Counted from the first letter of the stretch, positions 33,641 through 45,754 are shown. The stretch: 64,000 nt of DNA from DATKJS01 sp050015275 (GCA_050015275.1 JBEKBS010000007.1:1-64000); one strand, 5' to 3'. Notes: generated from the sequence alone by a model not told the origin. A program made the numbers and translations.

Positions 33641-33715
33641 TCGGGGAGGTGGGATTTGAACCCACGACCCCAGCGTCCCGAACGCTGTGCGCTAGCCAGG
33701 CTGCGCTACTCCCCG
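33641..33715 (-). tRNA. tRNA-Pro (anticodon CGG)
   Basis: A full cloverleaf on the minus strand: acceptor CGGGGAG/CTCCCCG with discriminator A, anticodon arm CAGCG-TTCGGGA-CGCTG giving CGG, and T-arm GTGGGTTCAAATCCCAC. It is 75 nt without an encoded CCA. Confidence 0.95.
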
Positions 33716-33729
33716 ATCTTGAGCGGCTT

Positions 33730-33758
33730 ATTATACACGTTTCTGCGGCCGGAGTGAA
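33730..33758 (-). promoter_or_regulatory. Promoter of tRNA-Pro(CGG)
   Basis: TTCACT (33753-33758), 17 bp, TATAAT (33730-33735) on the minus strand, about 15 nt before the mature tRNA 5' end. It probably also drives the cupin and MFS genes. Confidence 0.65.
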
Positions 33759-33817
33759 GAGCAAGAAGGCCAGGGCGTCCAACGGCCCTGCCCCATCCTT
33801 TTCGGCTCGGCCCCTTC

Positions 33818-34609
33818 TCACTTTTTGATCGTCGTGAACTTAGCGACATCTGGAGGAGGGAGGAAGTCCCATGTCCCCGATAGGCCCGCGGCCCGGGCGC
33901 CGATCTCGAAGTGGAGCATGGCGATCCCGCAATCGAGCCGGCGGGAGATCTTCTCATCATTTTCGTTCTTATCGGTCCTGATGATGACGTCCCCTTCCTC
34001 GACCCGGAAACGCCAGGGCTGGCGGTTATAGGCCGAGGGGGCCAGGCGGGCCGCCTCAAACCCTTTTTGGAGCCCCGCCTCCGCGACGATCAGGTCCGGG
34101 ATGAGCTCGTGGAGCGGCTTCCGGCTCTTGGACCCGGCGAAGAGCTTGAATGTTTTTTCGGTGAAGCTCGGCTTGGCCAGGGCGTAGCCGACGGGGCTGA
34201 TGGCAAGGACCTTTTCGGACTTGTCCAGCCGGACCTGGGCCGAGACCGAATCACGGCCGAAAAAACCGCCGATCCAGCACGTGCCGAGTCCAAGGGACGT
34301 GGCTTCGAGGATGAGGCCCTCACCCGTGTAACCGACGCATTCCTGGACCCGAGCCGACCGCATGTCTCCGATGAACGCGAAATAGCAGGTCGCCCCCGTG
34401 ACGCGTCCATAGCTGCCGATAAGCCCCTTGAAGACCCCGTCCGCGGGTTCGCGGACAAGCTCGGCCCTCGCTTCCGGAAAAGGCCGGAACTCGCGGCACG
34501 TCCTGTCCAGGCGGTCCATCGTTTCTTCTCCCGGGAACCGCGCCTCGAAGGCCCTCCGGGACGTGCGGACCGGGACGGACCGGGACCAGGTTTCAACGGG
34601 AAGTTCCAT
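33818..34609 (-). CDS. Nitroreductase-family protein
   Basis: A 263-residue FMN-binding nitroreductase fold protein of the TM-nitroreductase group (two nitroreductase-like halves). VPVRTSRRAFEARF at the start binds the FMN phosphate; YVGYTGE-like GLILEATSLGLGTCWIG is the family core; APSAYNRQPWRFRV is a second FMN loop; and LDCGIAMLHFEIGARAAGL is the last helix. The start ATG 34609 has GGGAGGAGG before it; a longer frame upstream is not supported by such a site. The substrate is unknown. Confidence 0.85.
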   Translation of the reverse strand: MELPVETWSRSVPVRTSRRAFEARFPGEETMDRLDRTCREFRPFPEARAELVREPADGVFKGLIGSYGRVTGATCYFAFIGDMRSARVQECVGYTGEGLILEATSLGLGTCWIGGFFGRDSVSAQVRLDKSEKVLAISPVGYALAKPSFTEKTFKLFAGSKSRKPLHELIPDLIVAEAGLQKGFEAARLAPSAYNRQPWRFRVEEGDVIIRTDKNENDEKISRRLDCGIAMLHFEIGARAAGLSGTWDFLPPPDVAKFTTIKK

Positions 34610-34731
34610 GCGCCTCCTCCCTCGCGAATTTCCGCCATTATAACATAGCCTGACATGGGACGACCGCGGTGCTGCGCTTTTACAACGTTGGGGTGAGACC
34701 CGACCCCCAAGGACTTTCCGCAGGCTTCCGG

Positions 34732-34761
34732 CTGTCAATCCGGACCCGAGATGAGTATAAT
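34732..34761 (+). promoter_or_regulatory. Promoter of the P-type Ca2+ ATPase
   Basis: CTGTCA (34732-34737), 18 bp, TATAAT (34756-34761), followed by a T8 run. The leader is about 25 nt. Confidence 0.45.
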
Positions 34762-34791
34762 ATTTTTTTTCGATGAGAGGCTGAGCGTCCG

Positions 34792-37494
<2,703 letters not shown>

Positions 37495-37539
37495 GCCGCA
37501 TCAAGGGAATGGGCTCATGAGAAAGCAAGGAGAGAACCA

Positions 37540-40500
37540 TTGAAACGACTCACGGGGCTATTGTTCGTCATCCTATGTCTGGCGTCGTTGGCGCTCGCCG
37601 CGGAGGAGGGCCGGTTCTTCACCTATCCGACCATCCACGGCGACAAGATCGCTTTCACCTACGAGGCCGACCTCTGGGTCGTGGGTGCCCAGGGGGGCGT
37701 CGCCACACGCCTCACGACATTCCCGGGGACCGAGAGCTTCGCCAAGTTCTCGCCCGACGGGAAGTGGATCGCGTTCACGGCGACCTACGACGGGGCCCAG
37801 GCCGTTTATCTCATGCCGGCCGAGGGAGGCGCCCCGACCCGGCTGACGCACACTCCCGGCGGCGCCCAGGTCATTGCCTGGACGCCTGAGGGGACCGAGG
37901 TCGTCTTCCGTTCGATGTTCGAGAACGTCGTCGGCCGCGACCCCGACCTCTATTCCGTGAGCGTCAAGGGCGGCGCGCCGGAGCGGCTGCCGCTCGACCG
38001 GGGCGTCCTCATCAGCTTCATGCCCGACGGGCGCAATTTCCTCTACTGCCGCCGGGGCAACGAAGAGTACTACTGGAAGCGGTACAAGGGCGGGCAGTAC
38101 CAGGACATCTGGATGTACGACGCCGTGGCGAAGTCCTACACGCCGGTCACGGACTACGTCGGCAAGAACAGCTACCCGATGTGGGCGGGAGGCCTGATGT
38201 ACTTTGTCTCCGACCGGACCAACGGGATCGCCAACCTCTACGCCCAAAAGCTCGGGGCCAAGGAGGTCAAGCCGGTCACGAGCTACGGGGACTTCGACGT
38301 CATGATGCCCAACACGGACGGCCGGTCGATCGTCTATGTGCAGGACGGCCGGATCCATGTCTTCGACATCGGGTCGGGCCAGGACAGGAAGATCGCCGTG
38401 ACGGTGCCCTCCGACCGTTGGGCCCTGAGAAATCGCGTCATCAATCCCCGCGACTACATCCACTCCGCCCATGTCGCCGACGACGGCAAGGCCGTGGTCC
38501 TCGAGGCCCGCGGCGATGTCTTCCGCGTTTCGACGTCGGAGCCCGGGACGGCGGACAACCTCTCCGGCACGCCGGGCACGCGGGAGATCTACCCCGCCCT
38601 CTCGCCCGACGGCAAGACGGTCGCCTTCTTCAGCGACAGGACCGGCGACTATCAGCTCTATACCCAGAGCGCCGCGGGCGGCGAGTGGACCCAGGTCACG
38701 ACCGGCCTCGACAAGGCCGTTTATCGCCTGGCCTGGTCTCCCGACGGCAAGAAGATCCTCTTCGGCAACAAGGACTATTCGATCTTCTATGTCGATATCG
38801 CCACGAGGAACCTGGTCAAGATCGACTCCTCCAACCAGATGAAGAACGATGAGTTCATCTGGGAGATGGCCGATTACTCCTGGTCGCCGGATTCGAAATG
38901 GGTCGCCTACAGTTTCGTCCAGTCCAACCGCAACAGCCGGATCTTTGTCTATAACATCGAAACGGGGAAAAAATACTCCGTAACGGACGACTTTTACGAC
39001 AACCTCTACCCCGGGTTCGATGCGAACGGGAAATATCTCTACTATGTCTCGAGCCGCAACTTCGACCTCCGGATGGACTTCTACGAGGACGATCACGTCA
39101 TCGCCACGCCCCAACAGGTGATGGCCGTCCAGCTCCGCGATGGCGAAAAGCCGCCCTTCGCGCCGGGCGGCCCCGTCAAGGAGGAGAAGAAAGCCGAGCC
39201 GGAACTCTTCCGGATCGATACCGACGGCCTGGCGAAGCGGACCTATCCGCTCCCGGTCCCCGCCGGGAACTATTTTTACCTCAAGGCAGGCCAGGGCAAA
39301 GTCCTCTGGGCCTCGGTCCCTGAGTTCACGGAAGCGGAATACGAGGAGATCTTCCGGCCCCGCGGCGAAACGAAATGGGACCTCCACATCTTCGACATGG
39401 CCGACCGCAAGGAGGTCACGCTCAATGAGAAGATCCGCGATTTCTGGGTCTCGGCGAATGCCCAGCAGCTCCTCATCTGGAAGGACGCTGACCTCTATAC
39501 GACGGCGATCGACCGCGCCTTCAGTTCGAAAGCCCTGGGCGAGAAGGTGAGCCTCTCCGGCCTGGTCTACACGGTCGACCTCCAGAAGGAGTGGAACCAG
39601 ATCTTCAACGACGCCTGGCGCTGGTACCGCGACTTCTTCTACGACGCCGGCTTCCACGGCCACGATTGGAAGGCCATGGGAGAGAAGTATCGAGCCTACA
39701 TTCCCTATCTCTCCTCGCGCGCCGAGCTCAACTGGGTCCTGTCCCAGATGGTCGGCGAGCTGTGCGTCTCGCACACGTATATCGGCGGAGGCGATTTCGG
39801 CCCGGCCGGCACGCCCGGCTCGCCGGTGTTCACCGGCCTCCTCGGCGCGGACCTGGCCGCGGATAGGACCTCCGGCCTCTACAAATTGAGCAGGATCTAC
39901 GGCCCGACCGAGATCAACCTCAACCTCGCGGGCCCGCTCGTCCGGCCGGACGTCCAGGTCAAGGAAGGCGATTTCCTCCTGGCCATCAACGGCGTGCCGC
40001 TCAAGGCGGGCGATGATTACTTCAAGCTGCTCCAGACGACGGCCGGGAAGAAGATCAAGGTCACCATCAATGCCAAGCCGACGATGGACGGCGCCAAGAC
40101 CTACGAGGTCGACCCCGTCCGCAGCGACAGCCAGATGCGTTACTTCCGCTGGATCCAGGACAACATCCGGACGATCGAGAAGGCCACCAACGGCCGCGTC
40201 GGCTACATGCACATCAACGCCATGGGTGGCGGCGGGATCGGCGAATTCGACAAATACTGGCGCGCTTTCCGCTATAAGGACGGCATCATCATCGACGTGC
40301 GGCGGAACTCCGGCGGCTGGACCGAATATTTTCTGATCGACAAGCTGGAGCGGGTCATGACCTCTCAGAATGTTCTGCGCGGCATGGTCCCTTTCCGTTA
40401 TCCCGGCTCGGCCGGCAACGGCAACTACGTCGTCATCTCCAACGAGAACAACGGTTCGGACGGGGAGGCCTTCGTCGACGACTTCAAATCCCGGAAGCTC

Positions 40501-40791
40501 GGGACCGTGGTGGGCGTGCCCTCCTGGGGCGGCCTGGTCGGCATCCTCAACCAGCAGCTGACGATCGACAACGGCACGGTCGAGCAGTCGAACAACGCTT
40601 TCTACGGACGTGATGGCAAGTGGATCGTCGAAAACCACGGCGCCGACCCCGACGTCCTGGTCGACAACGACCCGGGCTCGGTCATGACGGGACGGGACCT
40701 CCAGCTCGAAAAGGCGATCGAGGTCATGCTCGACAAGATTAAGAAGAACCCGCCGAATTTCCCGGCCAGGCCCGCGTACCCTAAGAAGTGA
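37540..40791 (+). CDS. Exported tricorn-type S41 peptidase (copy 2)
   Basis: A 1083-residue exported protease paralogous to the one at 6817. Signal peptide MKRLTGLLFVILCLASLALA; first propeller from YPTIHGDKIAFTYEADLWVV; repeated 'SPDGK.iaF' blades; C1 domain with ELCVSHTYIGGGDFG; PDZ with KEGDFLLAINGVPL; S41 domain with DVRRNSGGW; and nucleophile GSDGEAF (Ser973-Asp974). The start is TTG 37540 with AAGGAGAG upstream; a nearby ATG is out of frame. It is probably periplasmic and processes oligopeptides together with other exopeptidases such as the M61 enzyme 1.5 kb away. Confidence 0.9.
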   Translation: MKRLTGLLFVILCLASLALAAEEGRFFTYPTIHGDKIAFTYEADLWVVGAQGGVATRLTTFPGTESFAKFSPDGKWIAFTATYDGAQAVYLMPAEGGAPTRLTHTPGGAQVIAWTPEGTEVVFRSMFENVVGRDPDLYSVSVKGGAPERLPLDRGVLISFMPDGRNFLYCRRGNEEYYWKRYKGGQYQDIWMYDAVAKSYTPVTDYVGKNSYPMWAGGLMYFVSDRTNGIANLYAQKLGAKEVKPVTSYGDFDVMMPNTDGRSIVYVQDGRIHVFDIGSGQDRKIAVTVPSDRWALRNRVINPRDYIHSAHVADDGKAVVLEARGDVFRVSTSEPGTADNLSGTPGTREIYPALSPDGKTVAFFSDRTGDYQLYTQSAAGGEWTQVTTGLDKAVYRLAWSPDGKKILFGNKDYSIFYVDIATRNLVKIDSSNQMKNDEFIWEMADYSWSPDSKWVAYSFVQSNRNSRIFVYNIETGKKYSVTDDFYDNLYPGFDANGKYLYYVSSRNFDLRMDFYEDDHVIATPQQVMAVQLRDGEKPPFAPGGPVKEEKKAEPELFRIDTDGLAKRTYPLPVPAGNYFYLKAGQGKVLWASVPEFTEAEYEEIFRPRGETKWDLHIFDMADRKEVTLNEKIRDFWVSANAQQLLIWKDADLYTTAIDRAFSSKALGEKVSLSGLVYTVDLQKEWNQIFNDAWRWYRDFFYDAGFHGHDWKAMGEKYRAYIPYLSSRAELNWVLSQMVGELCVSHTYIGGGDFGPAGTPGSPVFTGLLGADLAADRTSGLYKLSRIYGPTEINLNLAGPLVRPDVQVKEGDFLLAINGVPLKAGDDYFKLLQTTAGKKIKVTINAKPTMDGAKTYEVDPVRSDSQMRYFRWIQDNIRTIEKATNGRVGYMHINAMGGGGIGEFDKYWRAFRYKDGIIIDVRRNSGGWTEYFLIDKLERVMTSQNVLRGMVPFRYPGSAGNGNYVVISNENNGSDGEAFVDDFKSRKLGTVVGVPSWGGLVGILNQQLTIDNGTVEQSNNAFYGRDGKWIVENHGADPDVLVDNDPGSVMTGRDLQLEKAIEVMLDKIKKNPPNFPARPAYPKK

Positions 40792-40870
40792 TCGGGCCTG
40801 ACTTCTGTGGCCGGCCATAGAGTTGTTTCAGGAGGGGCTATGGATCCCTCGCTCGGCTAGAGAGAGAATC

Positions 40871-42298
40871 ATGCCTCTGAGCAAAGCAGATTCCCTTCCG
40901 TCGGCAGTGCGGGAATTGTCCAGGGACCCGGTCTCTCTGCTGGTTTTGTCCTATTTCTTCCTGGCGGTCGCGCTCCAAGCCGGGAACGGCCATTACAACC
41001 TCGCGGCGCTGATCCTCACGCTATCTTCGTTCGTCCTGCTCGTCGCCGGGGCGCGCCGGAGACTCGCCACGACGGCCTCCTTCGGCGCGTCCGCGGAGCC
41101 GTCCCCTGCCCGGCAAATGATCCTCCCGGTCGTGCTCGTCGCCTGCGTGATCGCCGGCCTCCTCCGCCTTCCCCTCCGCGATCTCAGGGGCTCGCTCACC
41201 TTCGAGATTTTCTATGTCGTTCTGTCCGGCGCCATGGGGCTTCTGGTCGTATGGGCGGCCCTCCGTCGGGACGGTGAGCTTTCCCGGAGGATCTTCGCAT
41301 ATGGAGTCCTGGCGGGCTTCCTCCTCCGCATCCTGGTGCCGGTCTTTTCCCCCTCTCCCGCGATCGACGTCTACGCCATGTTCCAGGAATCGGCGCAACA
41401 CCTGCTTCAGGGTCTCAATCCCTACCAGACGCCGGTGTCCGATGTGTACCGCGGGACGGAGAGCTTCGGATATACGGTCTTCGGCTACGCCTATCCCCCC
41501 GCCAATCTCTACTTTCAAACGCTCGGATACATCATCTTCCGCGACATCCGGTCGATCTACATCCTCATGGAAGCCTTGGCCTGCGCCGGGCTCTTTGCGG
41601 TGGCGCGCCGTCGCCGGGGGATCCGTTTCGCGCGCTACGCGGTGCTCCTCTTCCTTTTCCATCCGCGCGGCCTTTTCATCATCGAAGAGGCCTGGACCGA
41701 GCCTCTCATCGTCGGCCTGTATGCGATCTGCGACTACCTCGCCAGCCGCTCTCCGGGGTCGCGCCGGCTCGCTGCCGCCTACGGCCTGCTGTTGAGCCTC
41801 AAACAGTATCTGCTCTATTTCGTGCTCAGCGGACTGCTCCTTGAGCGCCGTCTGCGCCGGCTCGCCCTCGCCGCGGTGGTCGCCTTCGCCACGGTCTTGC
41901 CGTTCCTCCTCTGGGACCGGGCGAGCTTCATCCAATACGGCCTGCTCTTCCTGCTGCGGACCAAGTTCCGCCCCGACGGGCTCACGGTGCTCTCGGCGCT
42001 CCACGCGCTCACCGGGTTCGAGGCGGGCAAATGGATCTCTCTGGCGACGGGCCTCGCGGTGGGCGTGTATACGACGTTTCGCTTTCGCCGCCTGGGTCTC
42101 GAGGGCTGGCGGTGGGTCAACGCGCTTACGACATTTTCGATATTCCTCGTCGGGAGCCAGGCTTTCGCCAACCACTATTATTTCATCGGCGCGATGATCC
42201 TGTTCGCGGCCGCCGGCACCGGCGAGGCGGTGGCCGGCACGACGGCCTTAAGCGACCCGGCCGCGGAGGCTAGAGCGCTCTCCTCAGCCAATCCTTGA
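40871..42298 (+). CDS. GT87-like multi-membrane glycosyltransferase
   Basis: A 475-residue polytopic membrane protein with about ten to twelve helices and the DUF2029/GT87 layout: an acidic first extracytoplasmic loop with SPAIDVYAMFQESAQ (Asp as catalytic candidate), the luminal segment GLNPYQTPVSDVY, YAYPPANLYFQTLGY, and RSIYILMEALACAGLF. It is expected to transfer a polyprenyl-phosphate mannose or similar sugar at the membrane. Codon choice (more CGC and GCG) differs from the neighbouring peptidase. Its 3' end overlaps the M61 gene on the other strand by 29 nt. Confidence 0.75.
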   Translation: MPLSKADSLPSAVRELSRDPVSLLVLSYFFLAVALQAGNGHYNLAALILTLSSFVLLVAGARRRLATTASFGASAEPSPARQMILPVVLVACVIAGLLRLPLRDLRGSLTFEIFYVVLSGAMGLLVVWAALRRDGELSRRIFAYGVLAGFLLRILVPVFSPSPAIDVYAMFQESAQHLLQGLNPYQTPVSDVYRGTESFGYTVFGYAYPPANLYFQTLGYIIFRDIRSIYILMEALACAGLFAVARRRRGIRFARYAVLLFLFHPRGLFIIEEAWTEPLIVGLYAICDYLASRSPGSRRLAAAYGLLLSLKQYLLYFVLSGLLLERRLRRLALAAVVAFATVLPFLLWDRASFIQYGLLFLLRTKFRPDGLTVLSALHALTGFEAGKWISLATGLAVGVYTTFRFRRLGLEGWRWVNALTTFSIFLVGSQAFANHYYFIGAMILFAAAGTGEAVAGTTALSDPAAEARALSSANP

Positions 42299-44069
42299 GG
42301 ATGGCCGCTTGGAGGGGATTCGGGTTCGGGACCGCCGTGATCGTATAGGTGACTTTTGTATTCCTGCCGAGGGTGATCTCCGCGTCCCGGGCCTCATTCC
42401 CGCGTGAATACCTCAACCTGAACTTGTCCCCCGGCTTGGCGGCCGCCAGCCGGTCGCTGAGGATCTTCGTCGCGGCGGCGACTCCGTCGACCTCCAGAAT
42501 CCGGTCCCCGGCCGCGAGTCCGGCCCCCTCGGCCGGCGACCCCGATGAGGCGCCCGTCACCACCAGGTTTCCGTCGGCCACCCGGGTGTTCAATCCGAGA
42601 TATGCGCCGGGAGCCTCCTGCCGTGCAGGTTTGACCTCGAGGCCGGCGTGAGCGAAGGGCTTCGCATAATCGATGTCTTTCGTTGAGGCGGCGTATTCCA
42701 GGACCTCCGTCAAGGGTCCCCCCGCCGCGCTCTCACACTCCTGCCGGAACTCGGCGTCCGTGAAACCACGCTTCTTCTCCCGATAGTATTTCCGGTAGAG
42801 CGACCGCATCACGTCATCCAGGGACTTCCGGTTCCCGCTGTCGCTGCGGATCTCCAGGTCCAGCATGGCCCCCAGCATGGCGCCGTTGTCGTAATAGGAT
42901 ATCGTCGTGTTCCGGTCACCGCCGAAGCCGGAGCCGCCCCACGTCCCCAGGCTGGAATCCGTCGCGGACATGTAGCGGCGGCCCGGCGAATTCTCGAACC
43001 GCGTGATGGCGTCCTGCATGTCCTCGAGATACTGGTCCGGGGTCATGAGGCCGGCCCGGACCATGATGATGTTCTCGTAGTAGACCGTCAGGCCCTCGGA
43101 GACCCACAGCATGTCGGTGAGGTTTTCCGATTCGTAGTCGAACGGCCCGAGGGCGACCGGGCGGATCCGCTTGACGTTGAAGTTATGGAAGTATTCATGG
43201 GAAATGTAGCTGAGCCAGCCCCTGTATCCTTTCTCGTTCGTCAGGCTCTTGCCGTTGAAGGAGCAGGCGGCGGAGTTGGCGTGTTCGATGCCGCCGTTGC
43301 CGGTCCCGATCAGAAGGAACGTGTAGTGCTTATAGGGGATGTCGCCCATCAGGCCCGTGGCCGCCTCGACCAGACGTTTCAGGCCGGCCACCATCTTCGG
43401 CCGGGCCACGCTCTCGGGCACGCTTTCGATGACGAGCTTGTGAAGGATGCCCCGGACCTCGAACTGGCGGACCTCCTGGTTCCCGAGGAGCGCCGGGCAA
43501 TCGTAGAGGGCGTCGAAGTCCGGCGCCGAGTAGGTCAGGGGGCGGTCCTTGACCGGGTCGAGGCCGGTCGCTATCTGGGTCCAGTCCGCCGGCATCCGGA
43601 AGGTCACGGTCACGGGATGATGGAGCTGCCCGGAGACGTACATGTAAAGACCCGGCGGCGCGATGAAGGCCCGCTTCTCGTCCAGGAAATTCTGGGCCAC
43701 GAAAGGCGTATCCCCGAATACGTCGTAATCCAGCACGACCGCGGGCGCGCTCCCGGTCGCGACGCGCCAGGTGTTCCGGGTGGCCTTTTCCCACGGCAGC
43801 GCCCGCCCCAGGCCGTCCGAAGCGCGGAAGTTCGTGACGTTCTTTTCGTAATCCAGGATCCGGTAGAATCCCGGCATCCAGGCCGGCATCAGGAAGTCCT
43901 GGATCTCGCCCTTCAGGCCCTCGCAACGCAACGATACGTGGAACTCGTGACTGCCCGGCTGGGGCATGGAAACCGTGAAAACCATGGTTCCCTCGGCCCG
44001 CAGGGGCGACGCGGACAGGGCGCTGATCAGGACAATAGCCCACAGGACCGTTTTCGCTTGTCGCATCAT
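42270..44069 (-). CDS. Exported M61 glycyl aminopeptidase with PDZ domain
   Basis: A 599-residue M61 family aminopeptidase. Signal peptide (AKTVLWAIVLISALSASPLRA), N-terminal beta domain (SMPQPGSHEFHVSLRCEG), catalytic zinc motif HEYFHNFNVKR (His291-Glu-x-x-His295), downstream Glu in WVSEGLTVYYE, and a C-terminal PDZ domain (NLVVTGASSGSPAEGAGLAA, GDRILEVDGVAAA). It removes N-terminal Gly/Ala from peptides and is probably periplasmic. The start at 44069 lies 8 nt after the -10 hexamer of a near-consensus promoter, with no ribosome-binding site. Confidence 0.9.
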   Translation of the reverse strand: MMRQAKTVLWAIVLISALSASPLRAEGTMVFTVSMPQPGSHEFHVSLRCEGLKGEIQDFLMPAWMPGFYRILDYEKNVTNFRASDGLGRALPWEKATRNTWRVATGSAPAVVLDYDVFGDTPFVAQNFLDEKRAFIAPPGLYMYVSGQLHHPVTVTFRMPADWTQIATGLDPVKDRPLTYSAPDFDALYDCPALLGNQEVRQFEVRGILHKLVIESVPESVARPKMVAGLKRLVEAATGLMGDIPYKHYTFLLIGTGNGGIEHANSAACSFNGKSLTNEKGYRGWLSYISHEYFHNFNVKRIRPVALGPFDYESENLTDMLWVSEGLTVYYENIIMVRAGLMTPDQYLEDMQDAITRFENSPGRRYMSATDSSLGTWGGSGFGGDRNTTISYYDNGAMLGAMLDLEIRSDSGNRKSLDDVMRSLYRKYYREKKRGFTDAEFRQECESAAGGPLTEVLEYAASTKDIDYAKPFAHAGLEVKPARQEAPGAYLGLNTRVADGNLVVTGASSGSPAEGAGLAAGDRILEVDGVAAATKILSDRLAAAKPGDKFRLRYSRGNEARDAEITLGRNTKVTYTITAVPNPNPLQAAILKDWLRRAL

Positions 44070-44077
44070 AATAGGGG

Positions 44078-44107
44078 ACTCTATCGAAGCCGCCGGGGCC
44101 CTGTCAA
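44078..44107 (-). promoter_or_regulatory. Promoter of the M61 gene
   Basis: On the minus strand, TTGACA (44102-44107), 18 bp, TAGAGT (44078-44083). Only 8 nt separate the -10 from the ATG at 44069: leaderless. Confidence 0.65.
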
Positions 44108-44144
44108 GCCGCCGGCCCGTGCTTTGTCTGGCGTCCCTGAAGCT

Positions 44145-44242
44145 CCACGGATTTACGTCCGTGGGATCCGACTTTCGCAGGCTTTGGAGCGCCTGTCCCC
44201 GGAGCGGGGGTTCGCTATTTCTCCACGAACTCATGCCCGTGG
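44145..44242. repeat. Two related hairpin repeats in the M61/aminotransferase spacer
   Basis: The 320-nt spacer between these divergent genes holds their two promoters. Between them lie two similar units: tccacgga...tccgtgggatcc (arms 44145-44151 and 44158-44164) and tccacg...cgtggaatcc (arms 44223-44227 and 44238-44242), with a ccccggagcgggg palindrome in between. This may be a degenerate REP-like pair. No coding potential is seen. Confidence 0.4.
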
Positions 44243-44258
44243 AATCCCGCGAAGGGGA

Positions 44259-44288
44259 TTGACTTCGGTCGTCAGCCGGGAATATTAT
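44259..44288 (+). promoter_or_regulatory. Promoter of the Tat-exported PLP enzyme
   Basis: TTGACT (44259-44264), 18 bp, TATTAT (44283-44288). The leader is about 95 nt and ends in a strong AAGGAGGT ribosome-binding site before the ATG at 44390. Confidence 0.5.
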
Positions 44289-44389
44289 CTTGGCGCGGTG
44301 AGCCGGATCCATCCCGAGCTTGACGGACGGAAGGCGCATGCGGCGAAAAAAGGCATCTTCCAGAGAACTTGAATCCAAGGAGGTCTGAT

Positions 44390-45754
44390 ATGAATTCCAG
44401 CATGTGGAGCCGGCGGGCGTTTCTCCGGATGGCCGGCGCCGCCGGGACGGCCGCGTTCGCGTTCAAATCGAACGCCCTTGAGCGGGTCACGGAAGCCGCC
44501 CAGTCGGTCGCGAATATGACGCCCGAAGAGGTCGCGAAAGACGAATTCTACTGGCGGGAGATCCAGCTGGCCTTCAAGCTGGACCGCTCGCTGATCAACC
44601 TGAACAACGGCTTCACCTGCCCGACCCCCCGGGTCGCGCTGGAATCGGTCTGGCGCTATATGGACATGATCAACATGCTCCCCGTCCATTACCAGGGGAT
44701 GGTCGCCGGGAACATCCAGACCATCCGCCGGAGAATGGCCGCGGAGTTCGGCTGCGATGAGGAGGAAGTGGCCCTGACCCGCGGCGCCAGCGAGTCCCTC
44801 CAGATCGTCCAGAACGGCATCGACCTCAAGGCCGGCGACGAGGTCGTCACGACCGAGCAGGACTATCCCCGGATGCTGACGACGTGGGACCAGCGGATGC
44901 GGCGCGAGGGCATCAAGGTGACGCGGTTCCAGTTCCCTGTGCCGACGACCCAGGACGACCTCTACCGGAGGTTCGAGAAGGCCATCTCGCCGAGGACGAA
45001 GGTCTTCCATTTTACTCACATCACGAACTTAACGGCCCAGCTGTTCCCAGTCCAGCGGCTTTCCCGCCTGGCCCGCTCGAAGGGGATCGTCACCATCGTC
45101 GATGGCGCCCATGCCCTGGGGCATTTCCCGTTCAAGCTGCGGGACCTCGAGTGCGACGCCTACGGCGTGAGCCTTCACAAGTGGCTGCTGGCCCCGATCG
45201 GCAACGGCCTCCTCTATGTGCGCAAAGAGAGCATCCCGAGATTCTGGCCCCTGCAGGCTGCCCCCGAACAGCAGGACAATGACATCCGCAAGTTCGAGGC
45301 CATCGGGACGCACCCGTGGGCGATCCGGGCGGCTCTCGGCGAGTCGCTGGCCTTCCACCAGGCCATCGGCGCGGAGCGCAAGGCGGCCCGGCTGCGCTAC
45401 CTGACCCTGCGGTGGGCCGACGCCCTCAAGGCCCAACCCCGCATCAAGATCCTGACGGACCTCAGCGAGCCGGCGCAGGCGTGGGGCGTCGCGGCGGTCA
45501 CCATCGAGGGGACTGATGTCCGGGCCCTGGCGAAGTTCCTGATGGACAAGTACCGGATCGTCGTCGTCCCTCTCGTCGGGGGAGCCCCGCCGAACTCGGT
45601 CTTCGACTATCAGGCTCTCCGGGTTTCGCCGAACGTCTACACGACCCTCGAGGAGATCGACACCTTCGTCACGGCCATGGAAGATGCGCTCAAGAGCGGC
45701 ATCCCCGATACTCCAGAGCCGATCCCCGGTTACCCGGCCGATATCACCGTGTAG
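44390..45754 (+). CDS. Tat-exported class V aminotransferase / isopenicillin-N-epimerase-like PLP enzyme
   Basis: A 454-residue fold-type I PLP enzyme. A Tat signal (SRRAFLRMAGAAGTAAFAF) begins it, so it is exported folded with its cofactor. LNNGFTCPTP, TRGASESLQIV (PLP phosphate loop), VDGAHALGHFP (Asp) and Lys264 in VSLHKWLLAPIG are the class V motifs. The epimerase-like subgroup acts on amino acids or cysteine-type substrates; the real substrate is unknown. ATG 44390 has a textbook ribosome-binding site. Confidence 0.88.
   Translation: MNSSMWSRRAFLRMAGAAGTAAFAFKSNALERVTEAAQSVANMTPEEVAKDEFYWREIQLAFKLDRSLINLNNGFTCPTPRVALESVWRYMDMINMLPVHYQGMVAGNIQTIRRRMAAEFGCDEEEVALTRGASESLQIVQNGIDLKAGDEVVTTEQDYPRMLTTWDQRMRREGIKVTRFQFPVPTTQDDLYRRFEKAISPRTKVFHFTHITNLTAQLFPVQRLSRLARSKGIVTIVDGAHALGHFPFKLRDLECDAYGVSLHKWLLAPIGNGLLYVRKESIPRFWPLQAAPEQQDNDIRKFEAIGTHPWAIRAALGESLAFHQAIGAERKAARLRYLTLRWADALKAQPRIKILTDLSEPAQAWGVAAVTIEGTDVRALAKFLMDKYRIVVVPLVGGAPPNSVFDYQALRVSPNVYTTLEEIDTFVTAMEDALKSGIPDTPEPIPGYPADITV

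Noticed and set aside
37573..40818. 1081-codon minus-strand frame opposite tricorn copy 2
   Set aside because: It is a third-position GC artefact; the plus strand has signal peptide, propeller, PDZ and S41 motifs.
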